Source: Sipunculus nudus
Taxonomy: Eukaryota; Annelida; Sipuncula; Golfingiida; Sipunculidae
Direction: 5' to 3'
DNA: 64,000 nt
Assembly (NCBI GenBank): GCA_026874595.1
Contig: CM049307.1
Location: 81,320,643 to 81,384,642 of the forward strand
Shown: positions 46,750 to 57,580 of the stretch, piece after piece
Numbering within the stretch: position 1 is the first letter of the stretch
Layout of the letters: the number at the start of each line of letters is the position of its first letter
Program-made: the position numbers and the translations under genes
The notes under the pieces: generated by a model
The model's input: only the letters and a program-made list of their open reading frames with translations
Told to the model about the DNA's origin: nothing
Database searches by the model: none

Positions 46750-48069
46750 ATATAAATGGTTGCATCACAGGTCAGCTCCGCCTGCTAGAACAAAGGCGGT
46801 CCCTTATACCTACTGTCCTCTGCAAGGTTAAACAAACTGCCCCATCTAACAGTAGTTAAAAATATCAAAGCAAAACCATGCCGGCGATCCAAAATTGTTA
46901 TTAATGGATTGTAAGGTGCATGATACATAAATTTCTGGCATCGGAGATGGCGTAGTATCCCCAGACAATTAAGGCATATCCCCTTTGAAATCCCCCCCCC
47001 CCCCCACCTTCAAAAGCATATACTGACACTTAACAAAGCCAAGGTAGGCCACCATTGACTAGGGTCAAGTTCACAAATGTTTTAATTTGTCGGACGTCTT
47101 AATTGGAGACAATTCGTGTATTAAATTTGAAGAAAATGATACGCAGTTATTTAAATGTTATTGGGTTCCCAAAAATCCTGTGTTTCTTCAGGTTTTACCT
47201 TGAGATCCAAGGTATTTATGCATATGCATAGCGTGAAAGAAATATATCTATTAGTTTTTTTTAATTATAATACTCACAGTCCTGCGAAGTTGCAATGCTT
47301 GGATATTAAATGTGCGAAAAAAGAAAAGGATAATAGGTGGGGCCACGCTTTGCCAGTAAATGACAATTCTATCCAAGATCTTTGGTCAACTTGATTTTTG
47401 GATGAATCTTTGCAAGCTCTCATGAGATATTTAAGAATCCGTGTGATTTTCCACCAAAATGGATCTGATATAGGTCAATGCCTTCTACTAAAGGTCATGA
47501 CCCTATTTTAAATAGACTACGTCCTCTCACCCATATCTACATACATGTCAAGTTTGATAAAGATCCGTGAAATTTTTTTAGTTATCTCACTCACCGGATT
47601 TTTCTGCGGCGGCGGCGGCGGTGGGACCGTGCTAAAACTATTTTATCCCTCACTTTGTTTGGGGATACAATGAATTAAACGATTACAAATTTAATAAAGA
47701 ATTTTTAACGGTTACTTTAAACGTACCGCCCCCAACGGAAAGTAACACATTTAGATCTGGAAGATCCGGGGCCAGGGTGGTCAGATCTTATTAACTATGG
47801 CGCCACCTTACTCGTTTACCTGAAATAGGTTTAATAGGCACGTCTAGTATAAATGTTAAATATCATGGGTCTTGTTTGTTGAGTAAATGTGAGGGACACA
47901 TTCCACAAAGGGCATGGCAACCCCCCTCCATCTTAACCCCAAACAAAAGCCCCCCCCCCCACCCCCTCTTCTACGACAATAAGAGCAGCATCCCCTCTTT
48001 GAATATCATATTTTTCTTCACTACCATAGAAACGGATCGGGGGGAGGGGGCACCATGTCCAGAGCACAC

Positions 48070-48105
<36 letters not shown>

Positions 48106-48248
48106 ATCATGGTTTTTAGGCCATTTTATGCAACCTGCAACTCCCTTCCCCTGTCATTAGTCCTCTTGAGTTGGACCCCTCCTTTTCCTAAACCCTGGAT
48201 CGGCCTCTGCTCCCACTATATATTTATTAAAAATATATTAATTGAATA
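46750..48248. repeat. Mixed interspersed repeats, no gene
   Basis: Fragments of poly-C-flanked repeats (about 46,990 and 47,950), a GGTTCCCAAAAATCCTG segment at 47,163, and a (CGG)n tract at about 47,607-47,622 inside a repeat that ends GGGACCGTGCTAAAACTATT and TATCCCTCACTTTGTTTGGG. A (CA)n tract lies at 48,063-48,103. The sequence then ends with CCCTGGATCGGCCTCTGCTCC, a relative of the CCTGGATCCGCCCCTG family. Confidence 0.5.
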
Positions 48249-48321
48249 ATATATATATACATGTATATTTATATATACATGTATGTATATATATATGTAT
48301 GTAAATATATATATATATATA

Positions 48322-48384
<63 letters not shown>
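48249..48384. repeat. Long (AT)n microsatellite with ATGT interruptions
   Basis: About 136 bp of TA/AT dinucleotides interrupted by ATGTAT and AATATAA words, with pure (TA)n in the last third. Confidence 0.95.
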
Positions 48385-48386
<2 letters not shown>

Positions 48387-49131
48387 TTTATAGCCACGCT
48401 GTAGCCGGCGCCGGGCGGGGGTAGTATAGCCGACACGGGCTTCTGCAAAAGATCTTAAATATTGTAAAAAAAACCAGCTACCAGCAATGACACTTTGGTT
48501 ATTTATTACCCCAAACTGCATTAAATTTTTATTTCATTAGTATTTTTACAAAATTGAATCAATCGAGACCCAAAATAATCATTAAAAAATGGTTATAAAA
48601 CATAGAACAACGCAAAGATAAAGCTTACATATTCCGAAACCTAGTGTGCACCTAGTGTAAATACCTGACATTATAACATAATCTGTGCGTGATGAAATGG
48701 GAATATCCCGGAATCCCCTCTGTGATTGACTAATTCCGGAGTAAAGGTCAAAGTGCACATCCGGAAAGTTCCAGTTTAACGGATCTGTCTAAAAGTCGGA
48801 GAATCCGCTTTGAACTAGGGAATCCCCGGAAAATTTTGAATTTCTAAGAGTTGTTGAAGGATATTTATACAGTTGACTGTCAAAAATAAATATTAATTTC
48901 GCTTGAAAACTTGTGTACCATATTACTTTCAGCATGTTTTTCATCTGTTAAAAGATCGTTGTAAAAAATAATTCTTGCATAATTAAGTATTTCTAAGATC
49001 TAAATAAAAGTTCTCGTCACTCGTGTGTGTATAGTATATCACCCCCCCCCCCCACACACACCGTGACCACCTCCGCTTGCTTCGCAAATGTCCTTGAATT
49101 GAGCCGGCACTCAATTTGTCTAGCTATAACC

Positions 49132-49133
<2 letters not shown>
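48385..49133. other. Noncoding DNA, no gene seen
   Basis: It begins with a CCGGCGCCGGGCGGGGGTAGTATAGCC-like repeat end and continues as single-copy-looking AT-rich sequence. No splice-bounded frame was recognised. Confidence 0.4.

Positions 49134-49206
<73 letters not shown>
49134..49206. repeat. (AT)n microsatellite
   Basis: About 73 bp of uninterrupted TA/AT dinucleotides. Confidence 0.95.
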
Positions 49207-49209
<3 letters not shown>

Positions 49210-49852
49210 TTACAAAACAATTTTTCTCAATTTGAATAATGGTAATCTAAATTTAATTTGAAAATTCAGGAGTACTGTATCAGCTAACATTATTATGATG
49301 ATTCAATAAAGCCATTCAAGCAAGCCATGTTCCTTATTTTCTTATTATTAAATGCATAATTTAAAAGTTATTAAGGCGAATATGTTCAAAAGTTTGCGCT
49401 TTATTCCCATTGATAAAAAAAGTAAGGGGGGGCTGGGGTAATGTTATGTTGTCCTCCACGCTTTCGATAAAATAGAATGTTCTAAAAAAGGATGGCTTAA
49501 ACTGACGGAATCTGAGGAAATCTACATATTCCAAACGGAGATTTACAGATCTGAGAAAAAAAAACTTTTTTTTCTAAATTAAGTTAAAGCAGACACGTTT
49601 TGCGTATTGTATATGTAATTATAAGATTGTCTAGTATCTTATTAATGAATATAAAAGGTGCACGTCAAATGGCTTTTTCTGACCTTTATCATCAAGTCCT
49701 CGAGCTTCCTCTGTTACCTTGTATACAAACTGTATACCTAGGTATACTGACCGGTTATATACACTCGTGAAGTTTTCAATCTGACGCGTGTATTGTCACA
49801 GTAACCTTGCATGTAACCTCTTGCAGACTAGTTTGACCAAACAGAAGAATAT

Positions 49853-51120
49853 TAACATGGAAACCCTCTGGACTATATATGTTTCTCAGAACTAACTGGA
49901 CGCTTCGCAGAAAAGTACCGGGCTTCTTATCATTAGGGCACGCGCGCATGCGCACTAAGCATGCTATTCATCGGGCTGACGAAAGGAATTACGTTTGGGC
50001 TTTCTGGAAAGCGCCATATCTGTTCGGCCCGCTACATTTACATATTGCGGATTAAGCTTAAAAATAACCCCTTTAATCCGTTACACTCATGCCGTCGTAT
50101 TCTTTTCGTAAGATTTTCTTCCCCTTTTTGTAATAGTATATATTGAGGACCGTCGATGAGAACCGTCGATCGGTTTTATGTAAGCATGGAGATCCATGCA
50201 TGCTTTTTTTTCTATTTCAAAAACATTTAATTTAAACGGGAAATTTTACTCCGGTACTCTGTCAATTTGGCTTTTGAGCGTATATATAGATTAACCAATT
50301 TCTTAATCCTATATGATAATTACTTTATTTAAAAAAAATAAAATAATTCTGCGTAGAAATTGTACATCTAATAAGTAAAGTATCGGGAACGGTTTTTTTT
50401 CAGGTGTCAGATTAAAGTGTTTGCTCATCTGTGTATTAGGCCTTTATTTATGCATTATGTCTTTTATTTATTTTCACTGGGTCTGTAGAGTGCATGGTTT
50501 GTTTCTCGAATGAAATATTTATAGCTTGAATGTTTTCCGTTAATATTAAAATGCCATCATTAATAATCTGATTGAAACCTCCTTCACTGTAAAAAAAATT
50601 AATTCACCCCGCTGTTGATTAACATGTTAAAGACTGACGACGGTTAAATTTACATGAAAGTATTTCTATTTCTTCTAAAATGCCAAGAAACATCGCCACA
50701 TGATATCTTAATAACAAAAGGGCTTGTCCGATTTATTCGCCATCAATTTACATGACGCAGAATTGAAGATCCCTAAAACAATCTGAATAGATTTAAACCT
50801 GTTATATATCGATACTTTCTCTGATTCTCTAGCAATGTTTTTTTATATACAAATATGATAATTAAAATTAATTTTAAAAGTTCAGATATGCATGAATTAT
50901 TTGACATGTCTGACAAAACAAAAGAACTAATGGACACCCTCTCATCTTTGTTTCCCAGAATTAATTGTAGAGATTTCTCAGAAAAAGGTACTGTTCAAAC
51001 CACGCATGCGCACTAAAAGCATGTTGCATCGGACTGACGAATTGTTTACCTTTAGACCCTCTGGTAGCCATTGCTATATTTTGCAACGACACTCGATCCC
51101 CCACTTAAAAAGAGTCCATT
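49853..51120. repeat. Diverged direct duplication with GCGCATGCGC-type palindromes
   Basis: Segment 49,853-50,040 resembles 50,935-51,090. Both have ACCCTCT, TTTC(T/C)CAGAA(C/T)TAA, CGCATGCGCACTAA, AAGCATG, ATCGG(G/A)CTGACGAA, then TCTGG and GCCAT(A/T)GCTAT-like words in the same order. Divergence is substantial and the copies are about 1.06-1.08 kb apart. The palindrome at 49,944-49,953 matches an NRF-1 core, and the second copy near 51,003 is nearly the same. No exon was recognised. Confidence 0.55.
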
Positions 51121-52364
51121 CACCGCGGTCTGGTAGATAATGTTAACTTGCGCATGGCATGCAGAAAATAAGAAAAATAGTAAATTCCAAAGGTATAACT
51201 TTATAAAACGCTGAATTTAAGGTCTCTTTTGGCAGAACTAATTTGGTGATGTTGGTGCGCTCTTCTTGGATAAGTTTGTTTTCTTTTACCCGATTATTTT
51301 TTAGCTGCATAATTGATAATTTTTAATATTTTATAACGATTTCATTAATCACAGAACTTTCTTTGCCTATTTTTTCCCTTTTCATAAGATATTAATACAG
51401 AAAATGATACAGATAATGGACTTATTTTAATAATATCGGAAAGTAGCGTTTGTGTTACATAGTATGATATAAACTTTTGAAGTATGATATGCTTCGCCCA
51501 TTGAGAGTAACACTTTTTTCCGAAAGGTGAAATGTTTTCCCGGTATCAAATAGCCTTCATGCATGTTTAACATCGGCTATTAACCGGAATTTAAGTATAT
51601 ACATGAATTAAGAGATATGATAACTGACATATATATTATTCTATCTTGTTGTTGCCCAAAGCAATTCTTCTGACGGTGCCATATGACAAACTCTTTCCTC
51701 GGAATATCCTTTGATTTTCCGGGTCTATCCGGTGCCGCGGTACACCCACACGGTAGTCTGATCATGTGTGCCATATATGAGCCTGGTGGTTTGTCATATA
51801 ACGCAAAGTACTAGACAAGGCACATGAGCAGCAAGTTTACGAAGATTTCAGCACACGAAAAACGCTCTTGCTGGAAACATTGGGCCTGCCGGGGATTTTC
51901 TATGGGAAGCAATGGAGGATTTATTGATTGTCCAGTTTATGGATTAGCTGTACCGTGATCACATTATCCACACATTACAAACAAAGTTGAAAATTTGACG
52001 ATTTTACAACACAGTGCCACACCCCCTCAGAGCTAACATCTCCTCCCCAAGAAAAATCCTAAGGTCGAAGAAAACCTATTATTCTTGTTATATGACTACC
52101 GCCACCCTCAGACTATGCCCCTGACATCTACATATCATGAACTTTATTAATTAGTTTGTATTAATATTTAATATAATTATGTCTGAATATTCAAAATCAT
52201 TATATATAATTATTCAAACTATAATTATTCTTGAATATTCAAAGTAATTATTCTTGACAATTCAAAATAATAAATAAATTATATATGAATATTCATGCAT
52301 AATATAGGCCTTAAATATTCAAAATAATGATATATGAATATTCAAATAAGAATATAGGATATTC

Positions 52365-52366
<2 letters not shown>
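51121..52366. other. Noncoding DNA, no gene seen
   Basis: AT-rich, with a more balanced patch at 51,640-51,960 that has no recognisable frame. It is followed by AT-rich sequence repeating GAATATTCAAAATAAT (52,180-52,360). Confidence 0.4.
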
Positions 52367-52399
<33 letters not shown>

Positions 52400-52407
52400 C
52401 TATACAA

Positions 52408-52441
<34 letters not shown>
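52367..52441. repeat. (AT)n microsatellite
   Basis: Two (TA)n runs separated by TGACTATACAAATG. Confidence 0.95.
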
Positions 52442-52445
<4 letters not shown>

Positions 52446-52788
52446 GAATATACAATCGTAGATGCATGGGTTTACATATAAAATAACGGAGTGAAATGGA
52501 AAATTTCCTCAATGGATTGTATGCCGATCTAGTGTATAGTCTGTATTAGAACCAGAACAGTTCCAGAGAAAAATAAAAAAACTTCCAGAAAAAATCTCGA
52601 TGGCACCGTTTTTTTTTTTTTTTTAGGAAACCGGAAGGTTTTCAGATGAACCATTTAAGAGGTTTTATGAAGAACGTAAGACAATATCTGGGATAATACG
52701 TCTGCATCTTTTCGCTGTATTATTATTATCAAACAAGCATATACATACAAAAGTAATGTAAATGGTTGACACCTTTTGAAAAAGACTA

Positions 52789-53076
52789 GCTGTGTGTGGG
52801 TTCTTGTACACAAGCTTTCGGGTGCTCGGCCCCCTTCCTCAGGTGTAAATGGAGCTGTTCCTCAGGTAGCTGTTCCCAGTATGGTTCATTTGGACAGGAT
52901 TATGGCAAAGCTTGTCGGGTCTATTGTTAAGTTGTGTGTGGGTTCTTGTACACAAGCTTTCGGGTGCTCGGCCCCCTTCCTCAGGTGTAAATGGAGCTGT
53001 TCCTCAGGTAGCTGTTCCCAGTATGGTTCATTTGGACAGGATTATGGCAAAGCTTGTCGGGTCTATTGTTAAGTTG
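52789..53076. repeat. Two tandem 144-bp units in the left arm
   Basis: The unit running from TGTGTGTGGGTTCTTGTACA to GGGTCTATTGTTAAGT occurs twice, at 52,789 and 52,933, almost identically. The inverted right arm carries one copy (about 53,752-53,897). Confidence 0.9.
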
Positions 53077-53320
53077 TGTCGGTGCTGGCTGAATTAGGGG
53101 ATTGGTGGATTAGTGATCATGATTTCCAGGTAGCAGGTGTCCAGTGAAGTGGTTACTGATCCTTAAAAGCAAGGGAGTGTTCAAAGTTTTCAATTGTTGT
53201 GTTGTGTAATGGTGTAAAAATAAAAAAGTATGTACATAGTCTAAAATAGTTGAGTCCTATGTTTAGTCTTTGTAATGGGTTAGGAATCCATTATCTCTGT
53301 TTAATCCCATATTTAAAACC

Positions 53321-53563
53321 TTGAGACAACGTGTCAACGGCCATAGACAAACCATTAACTCAAACAACCGCTTTGTGCCAATAGGAAAACATTTCTCTGA
53401 AAACGGACATCAGGCCTCGGACATGAAAATATGTGTTTTAATGGGTAATCTGCCAGATACACACAACAGAAGAATATGGGAACTGAAACTAATAGAACAG
53501 TTCGACTGTATAAATATGGGATTAAACAGAGATAATGGATTCCTAACCCATTACAAAGACTAA
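53321..53563 (+). pseudogene. C-terminal remnant of a Penelope-like element protein (GIY-YIG part)
   Basis: About 80 codons to a TAA. Residues read LRQRVNGHRQTINSNN, then GKHFSENGH, ICVLMGN, RRIWELKLIEQF and MGLNRDNGFLTHY. The order LR-x-R-x2-GHR, HF-x3-GH, R-x2-E-x2-LI and GLN matches the end of the GIY-YIG endonuclease region after the reverse transcriptase in Penelope-like elements. The reverse transcriptase and the catalytic GIY-YIG residues themselves are missing: the frame is cut at the junction with the inverted arm near 53,316. Confidence 0.7.
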
Positions 53564-53840
53564 ACATAGGACTCAACTATTTTAGACTATGTACATACTT
53601 TTTTTATTTTTACACCATTACACAACACAACAATTGAAAACTTTGAACACTCCCTTGCTTTTAAGGATCAGTAACCACTTCACTGGACACCTGCTACCTG
53701 GAAATCATGATCACTAATCCACCAATCCCCTAATTCAGCCAGCACCGACACAACTTAACAATAGACCCGACAAGCTTTGCCATAATCCTGTCCAAATGAA
53801 CCATACTGGGAACAGCTACCTGAGGAACAGCTCCATTTAC

Positions 53841-53885
53841 ACCTGAGGAAGGGGGCCGAGCACCCGAAAGCTTGTGTACAAGAAC
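53841..53885 (+). ncRNA. Hammerhead-ribozyme-like core in the Penelope arm
   Basis: CTGAGGA (53,843-53,849) matches the CUGANGA hammerhead box. A helix with GGG/CCC pairing follows, then GAAA (53,866-53,869) and the self-complementary CTTGTGTACAAG. Penelope-like elements are known to carry hammerhead motifs in their terminal repeats. The cleavage-site nucleotide and stem I partners are not clear here, so activity is uncertain. Two further copies on the minus strand lie in the left arm (about 52,805-52,845 and 52,949-52,989). Confidence 0.45.
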
Positions 53886-54320
53886 CCACACACAGCTAGT
53901 CTTTTTCAAAAGGTGTCAACCATTTACATTACTTTTGTAAGTAACAGACTAGCACGGCATTTCAAAACTTTACAAGCATATACATACTAAGTAACAATAT
54001 CGACATTAATACAAACGCTCATGTAAACAAGCAATTAGTGTTTATGAAACTAGAAATATAACTTTGGAAATTTTAGTAGCATTCACTAATTATACTCTAT
54101 GGACTTTTCAAAGCTAAGACAGAATATTACTTTATTTGAATCCACTTCTGGTGCAAATTCTGACATTCCACTTATATTCCTAACTTATACACTCCTCACA
54201 ACTATAGTCTGTTACACTAGTAAGTCCCATGGAAACCTAGCGATTTTTCACTTAAACCTAACTATATTATCATACATTAAGACACTAAAGGGGCAGACGG
54301 AGCACCGGCCTAATATGGCC

Positions 54321-54662
54321 TAAGGCCAAAATAAAAAAAAAGAATGGTTCTCAGGCATTTTATTTTCAGAAATCAATGCCGGCGGGCGCTTTTTTTATTT
54401 TAATTTTTTTGGTATGTTTCGATAAAAATGTCAAATGATAAGGGAAAAGCATGAAAATAACAGTTTTATTTTGCTAAATAAGTAAAAGCACTACAAAACA
54501 AAGGAAATTGTATGGTTTTATCTTCTTGAAAGAACTGTCGGAGCGGCAGCAGCTCAAAATTGGAAAGTTTTTTTTTGCAAATCAAAATAAAAAGTTTTGA
54601 TGCGGGGTTTAAAATTGATGCGGGCGGTGCCTGAGAACAATACCTTGATTTTTTTGGCCTAA
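54321..54662 (+). mobile_element. MITE copy B, uninterrupted (342 bp)
   Basis: Inverted ends are TAAGGCCAAAATAAAA with GGTTCTCAGGCA, and TGCCTGAGAACAATACCTTG with TTTTTTGGCCTAA. It aligns in reverse with both halves of copy A. It contains the unoccupied site, read inverted, TCATGCTTTTCCCTTATC, into which the foldback element inserted in copy A. The AT-rich interior holds no gene. A 2-3 bp TAA/TTA duplication is possible. Confidence 0.8.
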
Positions 54663-55089
54663 TAGAGGTGTAAAATTTCATAACAAGAAGCAACATTTAC
54701 ATTTTGCAACAATTGTTTCCTCCAAAATTTTTAGCCAAGCGACATGGTGTCTGTTATGCGGTTGAAAGACTCATTTTCATAGTTACATTTTTTAGAATAT
54801 TTATGACACTAAATAACCAATCAGGAGCTTTAAAGTGTAGTTGTTTGAGCATGTGACCAATGACCTTGACCTTACTTAGCAGGATTGATATGTTGTAAAA
54901 AATTGTCCGTTTACTCAGATATTGATTTGATAACATTATTTTAAAAAATTTCAAGGTATGGCTTTAATTTCATCATAATTAATTAGGCCTTGCCAAATTC
55001 CTACATTGCAGCAAATCATTTTGTATTTGCCAGATTATAAAAATATTGCCAAATTTCAACGGCACCTCACCACGGGACAGACCGTAGGT

Positions 55090-57190
55090 TAAGGAATTCC
55101 CTGTTGTTAGTCTGTAAACATAAACTACTAGGACCATTAAAAACAATAATTTCGGTTTATTTTCATGTTTTTTTGTTATTTTTTGTTAAATTTTTGGTGT
55201 ATGCGAAACGTGTTGTCAACCGCTAATTACCCAGCTTGAATCTTTCATACAAGAAAAGAGAACTTTGTATTACATTATGTTTCAAAGAGTCTATTTGAAT
55301 CCGGTATTGGTGTAAAGACATTTTCATATTCTCATTACAACCAAAAATCACAAAAAAACTTACAGTTAGGGAAATTCCTTTTGTCAATCTGTAAACACGA
55401 ACGTCTTGGAAAATTAAATAGAATGTTCTTCGTATATTGCATTAATATTTCATAATTTGTTTCTATTTCATTAGAATCCGTTCTTGGTGCAAAGGTACTT
55501 ACCAAAGTTCATGAACTATCCGGGCGTGCATAAACATTCTGTTTTATTGCAGATCATTGATTTGTGAATATAATCTATAGACATGCAAAAAAAAAAAAAA
55601 TATGCCAAGAGATGTACTTAAATGTATGCCACGACTAAATGTACGCTGGATCCTGAATGATAAATCGTGGAATATTCATGTTGGCCATGATAAGGCTGCA
55701 CAAATCCTGCATGGTTGAGAGTGAACGTGGTTAGGGGCGTCAGTACAGGGACGTCGGGGGGGGGGGGGGGGCGGCTACTTTTTAGCAAAGGCGCGTGGTT
55801 GGTCAATGTAATCATTCCCCTTGCATCATCAAAAAATAATATTTATATATTGGAAATGAAATATATTAATAATGAGAAATATACACTTTGGTTCCATTTC
55901 TGAGTTTACTATGAAATATATATCTAAAATATGTATATTTATTATTTATGTGTGTGTTTATAATAAATGTTGCTATTTCTAAGTCTTATGTGTTCACAGG
56001 TGTATTATATGCTTGACATCTTTAAATATATAAAGTTTGAGTCTTTCCGAATGTCTAGTAAAACGTAATGTCATATATATATATATATACATCTTCGGAG
56101 ATGGATGGATAGCAATTAATGGTCAATGAAAATTCCCCATGTTTTTATTAGTGATGTCATTTTTTAATTTAACGGCTATTATGATGGTCTGATCATATCC
56201 CTTAAGACAAGTTACCTCAAGTGCAGTTCAGGTAAAAAATTTCAGAAGAATTTTTTCTCGACACCGCCTTTTCCAGAGGTTATATAAAGAAGACCCTTTG
56301 TATGAGTGTTTCACTATTAGCCCTAAAATTCGATGAATTTTAGAGGAGATAGAGATGAACAGTTCCATCTTTGATAAAGTGGGCGTAAAACCTCTTGACG
56401 TTGAGCACCTACAGAGAGAGAATGGTTCTTGAAAGCACCATATTCATGGATTGTACAATATCAAAGTTTTCTGAAGAACCTTAAGATCGAGGTTCAATCA
56501 AGGAAGCTGACAAGAAGACTCCTGCTTTGAACATAAGAAATTTCACTTCGAATTTGTTTAGCACTTACAGAAAAAGAGTTGTTCTTGAAATGTTCTTTCG
56601 GGGATAATACAAGAAAACGGCTTTCTGGAGAACCATAGTACCAAGGTTCCATCAAGGACGCTGACAAGAAGATCTTGCTATGAGCCTAAAATGGTTCAGA
56701 AAAGCTCCAATTCAAAGACCTTTAGTGTTCCACCTGTGACCATTTTTTCTAGTGTAGTATAAGGTGAAACAAGTAATCTTGGAAATCCCTTTGAATCTTT
56801 CGCCTAATCATCAGCCTGTGCATTACATATGAAACTGTGCTGTCAGTCTTGAAAAAGGCCTATCCAGGTCCTAACCTATAACTTTAAATCAGGATATTGA
56901 ACTTCACATTACATGAAATTTTAAAAGCGATCATTTCGATCCGATAGACCTGCAATGACAGTCTCAAACTGTACTTACAATAAAGAATATCGCCACAACT
57001 TACAGTTAAGGAAATCCCTGTCAGGAAATCTCATAAGTACTCTTCAGACTGCTAGAAATGAATGTTCTCGGTATACTGGTTGAATCAGTTCCTGGTGCAA
57101 AGGTGTATTAAAAATCATGACCTCACAGAGCATTCCATTTTCCTACAGACAGAGTAAATGTTAACATAAACGAAGACACACCGTCTGGGA
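55090..57190. repeat. Three diverged copies of a ~200 bp sequence
   Basis: The order ACAGTTAGGGAAATTCC, GTCTGTAAACA, GAATGTTCT and GAATCNGTTCTTGGTGCAAAGG recurs with variation at about 55,090-55,320, 55,360-55,540 and 56,995-57,190. A partial fourth copy lies at about 54,130-54,160. Between the second and third lies a G17 run (about 55,755). Confidence 0.6.
56405..56700. repeat. Direct duplication of ~130-160 bp (AGCACTTACAGA ... GCTGACAAGAAGA)
   Basis: AGCACCTACAGAGAGAGAAT with a matching AAGGAAGCTGACAAGAAGACT (56,405-56,530) is followed by AGCACTTACAGAAAAAGAGT with AAGGACGCTGACAAGAAGATC (56,562-56,695). Both carry GGTTC/GTTCTTGAAA words. Confidence 0.65.
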
Positions 57191-57410
57191 TACATCATGT
57201 TGCACAGACTTAATGTATATGCAGGGTCTTTTGTCATAAACTGTGAAAATCATGTTGGTTAGAATAAGGCTGTTCACTTCCTGCTTCCATGGGATTGATT
57301 ATACGTGATGGTCTACCATATTCGTGGTATAATATTTTTTTTTCAAAGGGTATATTGAAATACATACACAAATGCTCCCACACATAGATAGACATACACA
57401 TATATAAACC

Positions 57411-57580
57411 AATATATATATATATATATATATATATAACAGAAACGGATCAAGGGGGGGGTCTGGAGCAACCCTTTTTCTAAGGGCTTCAGACCAATTT
57501 TGCTACCCGGAGCCCCTACCCCCTTTTCCGGACCTGAGAACCTTTACCTAAATCCTTGCTCCGCCCCTGCAAAGACACAC
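57411..57580. repeat. (AT)n followed by a G/C-rich interspersed repeat
   Basis: (AT)n at 57,411-57,437, then AACGGATCAAGGGGGGGG and TTCCGGACCTGAGAACC, ending CCTTGCTCCGCCCCTGCAAAG. This belongs to the GGATC...CCGCCCCTG family, also seen at about 11.8, 14.5, 48.2 and 59.5 kb. Confidence 0.7.

Larger units (their letters stand above)
52749..53971 (+). mobile_element. Penelope-like retroelement insertion, truncated, with inverted arms
   Basis: The insertion is bracketed by a perfect 16-bp direct repeat, ACAAGCATATACATAC (52,733-52,748 and 53,972-53,987). Inside, a left arm (52,749-53,316) is the inverted complement of a right arm (53,508-53,940), separated by about 190 bp. The left arm also contains two tandem copies of a 144-bp unit (from 52,789 and 52,933), of which the right arm has one. 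The plus strand encodes the C-terminal end of a Penelope-type protein. The structure suggests a truncated copy joined head to head with an even shorter inverted copy, a known tendency of Penelope-like elements. The family call rests on the protein remnant, arms and hammerhead-like core. Confidence 0.8.

Noticed and set aside
52776-53097. 98- and 61-codon frames with repeated PSSGVNGAVPQVAVPS-like words
   Set aside because: Antisense translation of the duplicated 144-bp unit in the Penelope arm; not a tandem-repeat protein.
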